Assembly: GCF_014873535.1 (NCBI RefSeq)
Contig: NZ_JADBEF010000001.1
Coordinates: 5,704,001 to 5,768,000, forward strand
Reading direction: 5' to 3'
DNA length: 64,000 nt
From: Nonomuraea africana
Lineage (GTDB): Bacteria > Actinomycetota > Actinomycetes > Streptosporangiales > Streptosporangiaceae
Part shown: positions 17,279 to 25,442 of the stretch, piece after piece
Layout of the letters: each line of letters opens with the position of its first letter
Position numbering within the stretch: position 1 is the first letter of the stretch
The notes under the pieces: generated by a model
Database searches by the model: none
What the model saw: the letters and a program-made list of their open reading frames with translations, nothing else
What the model was told of the DNA's origin: nothing
Position numbers and translations under genes: made by a program

Positions 17279-18418
17279 TCAGCGCGCGGCCGTCCACCGG
17301 CGCGCGGCCAGCTCACGGGCCTCGGCGTAGCAACGGTCGAAGCCTTCGAGGATCAGCGGCCACGAGCCCGCGGCCGGCGGGGTGGAGCGGTTGTGCTCGG
17401 TGATGGACTCCCGCAGCGAGGTGTCGGTCGACAGCCGGACGACGGCCGCGACCAGGTCGTCGAAGGAGCGTCCGAGCAGGCCCTCCTTGCCGTGCCTGAC
17501 GAAGTCGGCGACGCCGCTCTGGCTGCGGGCGACGACCGGCAGTCCGGCGGCGCGGGCCTCCAGCGCGGCGATGCCGAAGGACTCCCTCGGCGCGGGGGCG
17601 ATGAAGACGTCGCCGGACGAGAGAACCTTGGCGATCTCCTCGCGGGTACGGCGGCCGGGCAGGGAGACCCACGAGGTCATGCCGTTGGCGGCAAGGAAGC
17701 GTTCCATGGAGCCCCGGGCGGGGCCGTCCCCGATGATCGTGGCGCGCAGGGGCACCGCGGAGGGCACCCGCGCGCGCACTGCGTGGAGCAGGCGGAGCAG
17801 GCGGACGGGCTGCTTGCGGGGGGCCAGGCGGCCGACGGCGACGAGGTGCACCTCGTCGCCGTACGCCGCCCCTGACATGGCGGACTCGCCGGGAGACGGC
17901 CGCCAGGCCGAGATGTCGAGGCCGTTGGAGACCACGTGCACAGGCGTGCCCCGCCCCGCCACGGCGCGGATGGGAACGGCCGCGGCGCTGCTGACGGCGG
18001 TGGCGACCAGCCCCCACGTGTGCCACTCGAAGCCCAGGCGCAGCGCGGTGTAGAGCGCCCTGGTGAACGGATCCCACATGCTGTGCACGGTCACGACCAC
18101 GGGCAGCCCCGCCCGTACGGCCGCGCGCACCCCCATCCACGCGAACGGCGAGACGGCCCCGGCATGCACGTGCACGACGTCGGGCCGGCCCGAGGTCATG
18201 AGCCTGGTGAGCCGTCCCACACCGCGGGGGTGGACGGGCAGGTCGAAAGGCATCCTGGCGACGATCCTGTGGACGAGGGGCAGCTCGTCGCCCCTGGTCG
18301 CCGTCGCCACCTCGACGGTGTGGCCGGCCTCGCGCTGCATGCTGACGAGGTCCGCGACCTGCACCTCGATGCCTCCGAGCCGCGGAAGGTAACAGTCGCT
18401 GACGTGAAGGATCCGCAC
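17279..18418 (-). CDS. GT4-family glycosyltransferase
   Basis: A 379-residue GT-B fold retaining glycosyltransferase. N-terminal GT4 features are RILHVSDCYLPRLGGIEVQV and DVVHVHAGAVSPFAWMG. The C-terminal half has GRLAPRKQPVRLL, the EX7E-type segment PRESFGIAALEA and GLPVVA. It should transfer a sugar from a nucleotide donor to a lipid or glycan acceptor on the cytoplasmic side. The start is the GTG at 18418, and the gene is divergent from the PIG-L deacetylase. The GT4 plus PIG-L pairing resembles MshA/MshB logic, but overall similarity is to envelope GT4 enzymes. Confidence 0.9.
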   Translation of the reverse strand: MRILHVSDCYLPRLGGIEVQVADLVSMQREAGHTVEVATATRGDELPLVHRIVARMPFDLPVHPRGVGRLTRLMTSGRPDVVHVHAGAVSPFAWMGVRAAVRAGLPVVVTVHSMWDPFTRALYTALRLGFEWHTWGLVATAVSSAAAVPIRAVAGRGTPVHVVSNGLDISAWRPSPGESAMSGAAYGDEVHLVAVGRLAPRKQPVRLLRLLHAVRARVPSAVPLRATIIGDGPARGSMERFLAANGMTSWVSLPGRRTREEIAKVLSSGDVFIAPAPRESFGIAALEARAAGLPVVARSQSGVADFVRHGKEGLLGRSFDDLVAAVVRLSTDTSLRESITEHNRSTPPAAGSWPLILEGFDRCYAEARELAARRWTAAR

Positions 18419-18493
18419 CCGTCCCAGACTACTCACGGCCCGTGCGCGTGATCGCGGTCCAAGGCGGCCGCGCGCCGTTAGTAATCTGAGCCT

Positions 18494-19306
18494 GTGCCAC
18501 GTACCGCTGTGTTCTTCCACGCCCACCCAGACGACGAGGCCCTGCTGACGGCGGGCACGATGGCCATGCTCGCGGCCGAGGGCCACCGGGTGGTGCTGGT
18601 CGTGGCCACCGCGGGCGAGCGCGGCCTGGCCGAGATGGAGAAGGGCGAGGCGCTCGGCGAGGCCAGGATGAGAGAGCTGTACGAGTCCGCGGCGGCGCTC
18701 GGCTGCGCCCGGGTGGTGTGCCTCGGCTACGGCGACTCGGGGCTGAGCCCGTCCGGCGGGCTGGCGGAGGAACGGCCCGACAACGCCTTCATCGACGCCG
18801 ACTCCGAGGAGGCGGCCAAGGCGCTGGCCGCGGTGCTGGACGAGGAGGGGGCCGACCTGCTGTCGATCTACGACCCGGCGGGCGGCTACGGCCATCCCGA
18901 CCACGTGCAGGTGCACAGGGTGGGCAGGCGGGCCGCGCAGATCGCCGGCACGCCGATCGTGCTGGAGGCGACGGTCAACAGGGACCCTCTGATCAGGGCG
19001 TTGCGGACGGCGGGCAGGTTCTACCGGTTCCCTCCCGAGTTCGACCTCAGGACGTTCGAGAGCGCCTACACCGCGGGCGACCAGATCACGCACCGGGTGA
19101 ACGTCAGGAAATACGCCAGGCAGAAGCGAGCCAGCATGTCCGCCCACGTCTCGCAGGCCAGCGGGGGCGACGGCGACAGGACACTGGCCGTCCTGCTGAA
19201 GATCCCCCGCCCGCTCTACCGCCTGGTCTTCGGCACCGAGTGGTACGTCCGCCGCGACCTGCCCCCCGGCACCCGCCTCAGACACCCCTTCGACGAGGCG
19301 CCGTGA
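18494..19306 (+). CDS. PIG-L family (LmbE-like) zinc deacetylase
   Basis: A 270-residue metal-dependent N-deacetylase of the PIG-L/MshB/LmbE family. The Zn motif HAHPDDE lies at residues 9-15, and the distal metal ligand motif is GHPDHVQVH. Substrates in this family are N-acetylglucosaminyl groups, mycothiol conjugates or related amides. The GTG start at 18494 is 75 bases from the divergent GT4 start, so a shared promoter region controls both. A UPF0104 gene follows 58 bases downstream. Confidence 0.9.
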   Translation: MPRTAVFFHAHPDDEALLTAGTMAMLAAEGHRVVLVVATAGERGLAEMEKGEALGEARMRELYESAAALGCARVVCLGYGDSGLSPSGGLAEERPDNAFIDADSEEAAKALAAVLDEEGADLLSIYDPAGGYGHPDHVQVHRVGRRAAQIAGTPIVLEATVNRDPLIRALRTAGRFYRFPPEFDLRTFESAYTAGDQITHRVNVRKYARQKRASMSAHVSQASGGDGDRTLAVLLKIPRPLYRLVFGTEWYVRRDLPPGTRLRHPFDEAP

Positions 19307-19364
19307 TGACGCGCGTTCTCCTCCCTCAGAACGACGCCGAACACGCGCCGGCCGGGGCAGGCTG

Positions 19365-20414
19365 GTGGCGATGAAGAACAAATGGCTCCAGATCACACTG
19401 TCGGCCGTCTCGCTCGGGCTGGCGGTGACGCTGGTCGTCTACCTGCCGCAGATCGTCCAGGCGCTCACCGGCAAGAAGGTCTCGTGGACGGAGATCGGCG
19501 CGGAGTTCGCCGCGATGAGCCCGGGGATGGTCGCGCTGATGTCCGCGGTGTGGCTGGGCAGCCTGCTCGCCTACACCTTCGTGCTGACCAACGCGCTGCC
19601 CGGCCTGAACAACCTGCAGGCGCTCACGCTCAACGCCGCCGGCAGCGCGGTCAGCAACCTCCTGCCGTTCGGCGGCGCGGCGGGCGTGGCGCTGACGTTC
19701 GCGATGACCAGGAGCTGGGGTTTCGCCAACCGCCCCATCGTGGTGATGACGCTGGTCAGCGGGGTGTGGAACACGCTGTTCAGGTTCGTCCTGCCCGCCG
19801 TCGGCATCATCGCGCTGCTGATGGCCGGCCAGGTGCCCGACCCCACGGTGGCCGGCGCGGGCTGGGCGGGTGCGCTGTCGATCCTCGTGCTGGTCGCCGT
19901 CCTCGCGGCCGCCCTCTACTGGGACCGGGCCGCGGCGCTGCTCGGGCGCGGCCTCGACGCCCTGGCCAGGCTGGTCCGCCTGAAGTTCTCCGTCTCCGGC
20001 GCGCTGGAGAGGCTCCGCAGGGACACCGCCGAGATCGTCAGGGCCAGGTGGGCGGGCCTGTCGGCCGGCATGGTCGGGTTCCTCGGGCTGCAGTGGCTGA
20101 TCATGTTCTGCTGCATGCAGGCCACCGGCGCCTATCCGGGGCTCGCCCAGTCGATCGCCGTCTTCGCGCTGTCGAGGGTGCTCACCGCGGTAGTAGTGAC
20201 CCCAAGCGGGGCAGGACTGATGGAGGGCGGCGTCGTGCTGCTGCTGACGTCGGCGTTCGGGGTCGACACGGCGGCGGCGACGGCAACGGCCCTGCTGTTC
20301 GGCTTCTGGACCTACACTGTAGAGATCCCCTTCGGGGGATTGGCGCTCGGCGCATGGGCGCTGCTGCGCAGGAACCGCAGAACGCGACGTGAGAGCTTGG
20401 AAACGCAGCCGTGA
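19365..20414 (+). CDS. UPF0104/LPG synthase-type membrane protein
   Basis: A 349-residue polytopic protein with about eight hydrophobic helices and the lysylphosphatidylglycerol synthase transmembrane/AglD fold. Typical segments are LNAAGSAVSNLLPFGGAAGVALTFAM and VTPSGAGLMEGGVVLLL. It has no soluble aminoacyl-transferase domain, so it is more like a lipid flippase or partner of a glycosyltransferase. The GTG at 19365 and an ATG two codons later are alternative starts. It follows the PIG-L deacetylase gene and probably shares its transcript. Confidence 0.85.
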   Translation: MAMKNKWLQITLSAVSLGLAVTLVVYLPQIVQALTGKKVSWTEIGAEFAAMSPGMVALMSAVWLGSLLAYTFVLTNALPGLNNLQALTLNAAGSAVSNLLPFGGAAGVALTFAMTRSWGFANRPIVVMTLVSGVWNTLFRFVLPAVGIIALLMAGQVPDPTVAGAGWAGALSILVLVAVLAAALYWDRAAALLGRGLDALARLVRLKFSVSGALERLRRDTAEIVRARWAGLSAGMVGFLGLQWLIMFCCMQATGAYPGLAQSIAVFALSRVLTAVVVTPSGAGLMEGGVVLLLTSAFGVDTAAATATALLFGFWTYTVEIPFGGLALGAWALLRRNRRTRRESLETQP

Positions 20415-20465
20415 CCATCGCGAACCCAACAAAGACCTTGTGCGTGCTTCGGAAGCGCGCATAGC

Positions 20466-23400
20466 GTGGCGGCTGACATGGTGGCGTTCCGGGTACTGGG
20501 GCCGGTCGAGGCGTACGAAAGCGACAGCGACGACGAACTCGACCTTGGCGGGTTGCGGCAACGGGCCGTCCTCGCCCGGCTTCTCGTGGCCAGAGGGCAG
20601 GTGGTTCCCGTTGACAGCCTGCTCTACGACCTGTGGGAGGACGACGCGGCCAAGGGCGCGCAGTCCGGTCTGCAGGTCTACATCTCCCGCCTGCGCAGGG
20701 TCCTCGAGCCCGGCAGGCCGCGCGGCGGCCCCAACAGGCTGCTGGTGACCGTTGCCTCGGGCTACGCCCTGCGCGTGGCCCCCGAGCAGGTCGACGCGCT
20801 CCGCTTCGAACAGCTGGTCAGGGCGGCGGGCGAGCATCTCGAGAGCGACGACCCGCAGTCGGCGCGCGCGCGGCTGGCCAAGGCGCTCGGCCTGTGGCGC
20901 GGCACGCCGTACTCCGACTTCGCCGACCAGCCGTGGGCGGAGGCCGAGGTCAACCGGCTCACCGAGCTGCGCCTCGTGGCGCGCGAGCGCTACGCCGACA
21001 CCGGGCTGCTCCTGGGGATGCACGCCGAGACGGTGCCCGACCTCGAGGCGCTGACCGCCGAGCATCCGCTGCGCGAGGAGGGCTGGCGGCTGCTCGCCCT
21101 CGGCCTCTACCGGTGCGGACGGCAGGGCGACGCCCTCGCCGCGCTGCGCAGGGCCAGGGGCATCCTGTCCGACGAGCTGGGCATCGATCCCGGTCCGGCC
21201 CTGCGCAAGCTGGAGTCCGACATCCTGGCCCAGTCGTCGGAGCTGGACCTCGCCCCCCTGCCGCGCCAGGCCAGGGCGCCGCAGCCGGTCGCCGACACCT
21301 GGCCGCCGAGGGCGACCACGCCGGTGGAGCCGCCGCCGCTCGAGCCCGAGCCCTTCATCGGCCGCGACGCGGAGCTGGCCAGGCTGACCGCGGCCGCGGC
21401 CAGGACCGCGCGGTTCGAGGTGGCGATCGTCACCGGCGACGCGGGCGCAGGCAAGACCACGCTGCTGCGCCAGCTGGAGGGCAAACTGACGGGCGACGGC
21501 TGGATCGCCGCCTCGGGCGCCTGCCCCGACTCCAGCGCGACCCCGCCCGGCTGGGCCTGGGTGGAGATCCTGCGCACGCTGGTCGGCGTCACGGGAGCCG
21601 GCGAGTACAGCCAGCTGCTCGCCCCGCTGCTCGAGGACGCCGATCCCGATCCCGACGACGACGAGGTGTCGGGCGGCTTCCGCCTGCACCGCGCGGTCGG
21701 CGGATACATCGCGGGGGTGGCCCGCCGCTCCCCCGTGCTGCTCACGCTCGAAGACCTCCACTGGGCCGACGACCAGACACTCGCCCTGCTGAGGGCGCTG
21801 CCCAGCCTGCTGGCCACCAGCAGGGTGCTGCTGGTGGTGACCTGCCGCGACAGCGAGCTCGACGACCGGCAGTCCGACGTGCTGGCCGCGCTGGCGAGGC
21901 TCGGCCCCGTGCGGGTGAGCCTGTCCGGTCTCGACCCGAAGGCGGTCGCCGAGCTGGTCCGGGCCACCTGCGTGCGCGAGGTGGACGAGGACGCGGTCGA
22001 GTCGATCGTGGAGCGCACCAGGGGCAACCCGTTCTTCGTCCGCGAGACCGTGCGGCTGCTCGACGCCGAGGCGGTCGGCGGCGACCGCGCCACGGCCGCC
22101 GAGGTGGCCTCGCAGGTCCCCTCGGGAGTGCGCGACGTGCTGCGCCGGCGCATCTCCCGGCTGCCCGAGCGGGCCCAGCAGATCCTGCTGCAGGCCGCGG
22201 TCATCGGCCGTGACGTCGACGTCGACGTGCTGGTCGAGGTGGCGGGCAGTGAAGACGAGGTGGTCGACGCCGTCGAGGCGGCGCTGCTGGCCGGGCTCGT
22301 GACCGAGCCGGGGCCGGGGATGCTCCGCTTCGACCACGACCTCGTGCGCGACACGATCTACTCCGACGCCTCCAGGCTGCGCCGTACGCGGCTGCACGCG
22401 GCGGTGGCGGCGGTCATCGAGCAGCGGCGGCCGGCCGAGGTGGCGGCGCTCGCGCACCACTTCTTCGTCGCCGACGCCGCGGAGAAGGCCGTGCACTACG
22501 CGGGGCTCGCGGCGGAGCAGGCCGAGCGGCGGTTCGCGCACCGCGAGGCGGCGACGCTGTGGGAGCAGGCCCTCGCCGCCTTCGACCGCACCGGCGGCGA
22601 CAGCGCCGAGCGGCTCAAGCTGATGCTGGCCCAGATCAAGGCGCTGGCGCTGTGCGGCGATATGAAGGCGGCCAGGTTGAAGCGGCGCGAGGCGATGGAC
22701 CTGGCGCTCCCGCTGAAGGACCCGGTGCTGACCGCGAGGGTGGCGGCGGCGCTGGCCGTCCCGCACAAGGGCATAGCCCGTGACTTCACCCACACCGCGT
22801 GGGAGATCGTCGACGTGACCGAGCGGGCGCTGATCGAGCTACCCGAGGGCGAGCAGACGCTGCGCGCGAGCCTGCTGACCACGCTGGCGCTCGAACTCGA
22901 GGGTTCCTCCTCGCCCGAGCGCGGACGGCAGGCGTCGCTGGAGGCGCTCGAGCTGGCCAGGCAGAGCGGCGACCCGGCGCTGCTGGCGGTGGCGCTGAGC
23001 GGCAGGCTGCGCCAGTCCTACGACATCCCCGCCGTCGACACCCGAGAGAGCATCGGGCGCGAGCTGCTCGAGGTGGCCCAGCGCTCGGGCCAGGTGGCGG
23101 TCCAGGCGCTGGCGCACCTGGTGCTGCTGGAGTGCGCGGCGGCGCGCGGCGAGTTCGCCGTCTCCGACGAGCACGCCAGAGAGGCCCAGCGGCTCGCCAA
23201 GCAGTACGACCTGTCGGCCCCATTGGCGGTCTGCGCCTGGTACGAGGGGCAGCGGCTGATGATCGCGGGCGACTACGCGGGAGCCGAGCGCACCTACCGC
23301 GAGGCGGCCAGGAGGACCGCCAGGGTTGGCATGCTCGAGGGTCGCCAGGACCTGCCGATGATCACGACGTTCTGCCTGCACCTGGTCGACGGCAGGGCGG

Positions 23401-23855
23401 CGCAGATGGTGGACGTGCTGGCCGAGGCGCACCAGCGCGGCGCGAAGTGGACCCTCGACGCCTACGCCCTGGCGCTGGCCTCCGCGGGGCACGTCAAGGA
23501 CGCCAAGGCGGTGGCCGCCACCAGGCCGCCGGTGCGGCCCGACTTCCTCTACGAGCTGGCGATGACGTGGCGGGCGCTGGCGGGCATGCTGCTCGACGAC
23601 CGCGAGCGGATGGTCGACTGCTACGACAAGCTCAAGCCCTTCTCCGACCGCATCGCGGGCGCCGGCACCGGCGTGGTCGCGCTGTGGCCGGTGGCGCTGA
23701 CCCTCGGCGATCTGGCGACCAGGCTCGACCAGCCCGAGGCCGCCCGTGACCACTACCACAAGGCCCTCGAGGTGGCCAGGAGGGTGGGCGTGCCCCGCTG
23801 GGTCGAGGCGGCGCAGCGCGCGGTCAGCAACTCACCAGGAGCCGATCAGACCTGA
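20466..23855 (+). CDS. BTAD-domain transcriptional regulator with AAA ATPase and TPR-like tail
   Basis: An 1129-residue regulator of the SARP/AfsR-like class. The order is an OmpR-type winged HTH (about residues 1-100), a bacterial transcriptional activation domain rich in LRFEQLVRAAGE and LTEHPLREE-type helices (100-260), and a P-loop ATPase with Walker A TGDAGAGKTTL near residue 324 and LLTLEDLHWADDQ as Walker B. A long alpha-helical TPR-like region runs to the C-terminus. Such proteins commonly activate secondary metabolism or developmental genes, but no biosynthetic cluster adjoins it. Its last 32 bases overlap the convergent secreted-protein gene. Confidence 0.9.
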   Translation: MAADMVAFRVLGPVEAYESDSDDELDLGGLRQRAVLARLLVARGQVVPVDSLLYDLWEDDAAKGAQSGLQVYISRLRRVLEPGRPRGGPNRLLVTVASGYALRVAPEQVDALRFEQLVRAAGEHLESDDPQSARARLAKALGLWRGTPYSDFADQPWAEAEVNRLTELRLVARERYADTGLLLGMHAETVPDLEALTAEHPLREEGWRLLALGLYRCGRQGDALAALRRARGILSDELGIDPGPALRKLESDILAQSSELDLAPLPRQARAPQPVADTWPPRATTPVEPPPLEPEPFIGRDAELARLTAAAARTARFEVAIVTGDAGAGKTTLLRQLEGKLTGDGWIAASGACPDSSATPPGWAWVEILRTLVGVTGAGEYSQLLAPLLEDADPDPDDDEVSGGFRLHRAVGGYIAGVARRSPVLLTLEDLHWADDQTLALLRALPSLLATSRVLLVVTCRDSELDDRQSDVLAALARLGPVRVSLSGLDPKAVAELVRATCVREVDEDAVESIVERTRGNPFFVRETVRLLDAEAVGGDRATAAEVASQVPSGVRDVLRRRISRLPERAQQILLQAAVIGRDVDVDVLVEVAGSEDEVVDAVEAALLAGLVTEPGPGMLRFDHDLVRDTIYSDASRLRRTRLHAAVAAVIEQRRPAEVAALAHHFFVADAAEKAVHYAGLAAEQAERRFAHREAATLWEQALAAFDRTGGDSAERLKLMLAQIKALALCGDMKAARLKRREAMDLALPLKDPVLTARVAAALAVPHKGIARDFTHTAWEIVDVTERALIELPEGEQTLRASLLTTLALELEGSSSPERGRQASLEALELARQSGDPALLAVALSGRLRQSYDIPAVDTRESIGRELLEVAQRSGQVAVQALAHLVLLECAAARGEFAVSDEHAREAQRLAKQYDLSAPLAVCAWYEGQRLMIAGDYAGAERTYREAARRTARVGMLEGRQDLPMITTFCLHLVDGRAAQMVDVLAEAHQRGAKWTLDAYALALASAGHVKDAKAVAATRPPVRPDFLYELAMTWRALAGMLLDDRERMVDCYDKLKPFSDRIAGAGTGVVALWPVALTLGDLATRLDQPEAARDHYHKALEVARRVGVPRWVEAAQRAVSNSPGADQT

Positions 23856-24360
23856 TCGGCTTCTTGGCGCCGCCGACGGTCAGCTCGATGCGGTACCAAC
23901 CGGGGTTGTCGCGCACGCTGAACTCCCACTTGACGTTCCTGCGCGCGCCCATGAAGCCGGAGTACTCGGTCTGGTAGGTCTTCCACGACCTGCTGACCGA
24001 GCTCCACCTGGCCAGGCGCCAGTTGTAGAGCAGGGTCCGGCCGGCGTCGGGGTTGAGCACCACGGTGCGGGCGGTGAACACCTGGTCGCAGCCGCCCTTG
24101 CCGGGCAGCGTGGTCACGGCGATCGTGCCGGCCTCGGGCTCGGTCTCCTCGGTGACGGGGAGGGCGGCCACCGACAGCGTCACGGTCTGCTCGCGCGGGT
24201 GCCCCGCGGCCTGCTCCCCCGCGGCTGACGAAGGGGCGGAGTTGGCGGTGCCGTAGGCCGAGGCGCCCACGTAGGCGGCGGTGAAGGCGAGGGCCCCCAC
24301 CAGCAGCTTGGCGGCTGTGGCCGACCCTGTTCCCAGGACCGCTGTGCTTCTCGTCCCCAT
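23824..24360 (-). CDS. Secreted or membrane-anchored protein of unknown function
   Basis: A 178-residue protein with one N-terminal hydrophobic segment (about residues 15-40) followed by a Ser/Ala/Glu-rich linker. The extracytoplasmic domain is beta-rich and ends in a Cys that could pair with the Cys in GKGGCDQVF. Phrases such as TLLYNWRLARW and NPGWYRIELTVGG suggest an Ig-like fold. No family recognised. The ATG at 24360 is preceded by GAGGGG. A palindromic region and an iron box lie upstream. Confidence 0.75.
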   Translation of the reverse strand: MGTRSTAVLGTGSATAAKLLVGALAFTAAYVGASAYGTANSAPSSAAGEQAAGHPREQTVTLSVAALPVTEETEPEAGTIAVTTLPGKGGCDQVFTARTVVLNPDAGRTLLYNWRLARWSSVSRSWKTYQTEYSGFMGARRNVKWEFSVRDNPGWYRIELTVGGAKKPIRSDRLLVSC

Positions 24361-24420
24361 GATCACTACCCCTCTTCTTTTCACCCCATTTGTAGGAGGA
24401 AGGGGTTGAGGTCCACTTGA

Positions 24421-24454
24421 TGCAAACTTGCAGTCCCGGCGATATCGCCGGGAC
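24421..24454. promoter_or_regulatory. Two abutting palindromes between divergent genes
   Basis: TGCAAACTTGCA (24421-24432) is a perfect 5+2+5 palindrome. It is followed immediately by a perfect 22-bp palindrome (24433-24454, arms GTCCCGGCGAT/ATCGCCGGGAC). They lie about 60 bases upstream of the minus-strand secreted-protein gene and could be operators or form a 5' mRNA hairpin. Confidence 0.45.
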
Positions 24455-24550
24455 CTTCGCCCCACTACCCGGAACGCCGTCTCGCACACGCCGCCGTTTG
24501 CGCTCCGGCGGTAGCGTGAGTGTCGGGTGGCGCCGCAGGGGCCGATGAAA

Positions 24551-24569
24551 TAAGGTTAGGCTGGCCTAA
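24551..24569 (+). promoter_or_regulatory. Iron box (IdeR/DmdR/DtxR-type operator)
   Basis: TAAGGTTAGGCTGGCCTAA matches the 19-bp actinobacterial iron-box consensus TTAGGTTAGGCTAACCTAA at 16 of 19 positions; the pos-2 change is tolerated in known sites. It ends 28 bases before the ATG of the DedA-like gene, where it would overlap the promoter and repress under iron-replete conditions. The role is inferred from the established DtxR/IdeR consensus. Confidence 0.65.
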
Positions 24570-24597
24570 TGTTCCTTTCGGGTGGTGATGTCTGGTT

Positions 24598-25116
24598 ATG
24601 CAGCACATTGCGATCGCCATCCCCGACCCGACGCGCGCGTCGCTGTTCGGCCTGCCGTACTGGCTGATCGTGGCCGTCGGGGCGGTCGCTCTGTTCGGCG
24701 CCTTTCAGGCCTACTACTGGATCGGTCACAAACTCGGCGACACCCTCTACGAGTCGAGGTTCGGCAGGAAGCTCCCGCGTGAACGCATCCGCGCGGTCGA
24801 GCGGGTCGTGGAGAAGTGGGGCGCGCTGGCCGTCTACGCCTGCTTCTGGGTGCCCGTCCTGCGCCACACCCTGCCGTGGGTGGCCGGAGCGCTGCGGATC
24901 TCCTACCCCTGGTACGTCGTCGCCAGCGCGCTCGGCTGCCTGACCTGGGTGCCGGTGACCTCGTTCGCGCTCTACTCGGTGATCTGGGGCTGGTTGGAGC
25001 TGGCCGCGCACTCGCCGCTCGCCGCGGCCGTCACCGCCGTGATCCTCATCACCGCCGTCACGGCCTTCGTCGTCTGGCGCAGGCGCAGGAAGGGCGAGAA
25101 GGCCCTCGCCGCCTGA
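24598..25116 (+). CDS. DedA/SNARE-associated-like small membrane protein
   Basis: A 172-residue membrane protein with about four hydrophobic helices. The central part, ERVVEKWGALAVYACFWVPVLRHTLPWVAGALRISYPWY, matches the DedA core, where a re-entrant loop contains F-x-R and G-type motifs; here the Arg lies in PVLRHTLP. DedA proteins move or flip lipid carriers and affect envelope homeostasis. The ATG at 24598 lacks a clear ribosome site, so the mRNA may have a short leader. An iron box sits directly upstream, suggesting iron-dependent control. A hairpin spans the stop codon. Confidence 0.8.
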   Translation: MQHIAIAIPDPTRASLFGLPYWLIVAVGAVALFGAFQAYYWIGHKLGDTLYESRFGRKLPRERIRAVERVVEKWGALAVYACFWVPVLRHTLPWVAGALRISYPWYVVASALGCLTWVPVTSFALYSVIWGWLELAAHSPLAAAVTAVILITAVTAFVVWRRRRKGEKALAA

Positions 25117-25124
25117 CGAGGGCC
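25101..25124. terminator. Hairpin between convergent DedA-like and DUF1508 genes
   Basis: GGCCCTCG (25101-25108) and CGAGGGCC (25117-25124) form a perfect 8-bp stem around the DedA-like stop codon and just before the end of the convergent DUF1508 gene. It probably terminates both. Confidence 0.55.
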
Positions 25125-25131
25125 CGGCGGC

Positions 25132-25323
25132 TCAGACTGCTGTGAGCGTGTCGTCCTCCACCCCCGCCTCCGGCGCGTTCCTGCGCACCGAGTCGATTCC
25201 GTTCACGCAGGCGGCCTTGGTCGTGTAGCCCTCGCTGATCGCGATGGTCTGACCGTTGCCCGCGACCAGCTTGAAGCGGAACTCCCCGCGCCTGTCCTTG
25301 GTGATGATGAATGTGGCTGCCAT
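25132..25323 (-). CDS. DUF1508 (YegP-like) small protein
   Basis: A 63-residue protein of the DUF1508 family. It shows the single repeat unit: FIITKDRRGEFRFKLVAGNGQTIAISEGY then KAACVNGIDSVRRNAP. YegP in E. coli has two such units; actinobacterial versions often have one. Cellular role unknown. The start is the ATG at 25323 because GGAGAA stands just before it, although the frame extends upstream. Confidence 0.9.
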   Translation of the reverse strand: MAATFIITKDRRGEFRFKLVAGNGQTIAISEGYTTKAACVNGIDSVRRNAPEAGVEDDTLTAV

Positions 25324-25442
25324 GGCGTTCTCCCCCGATATGGCGGTTGCAGTGATCATTTACCCGGTGCAAGAGGACGTTTTCCCCGCCATAGGGTCAA
25401 GTTCCGCATATCCCCGGTTGATCGCCTGCCACGATGGCTGAC

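Noticed and set aside
17279-19306. Assignment of the GT4 and PIG-L genes as mshA and mshB of mycothiol synthesis
   Set aside because: The order and the neighbouring membrane proteins do not match mycothiol loci, and the GT4 sequence looks like envelope GT4 enzymes; the pathway name was not used.
19326-22793. A 1155-codon open frame on the minus strand
   Set aside because: It runs antisense to the UPF0104 and BTAD genes, has the Gly/Arg/His/Gln-rich composition of GC-frame shadows and no recognisable domain.
20466-23855. Antibiotic cluster regulator with a nearby biosynthetic cluster
   Set aside because: The regulator class fits, but no polyketide, peptide or terpene synthase occurs in the window.
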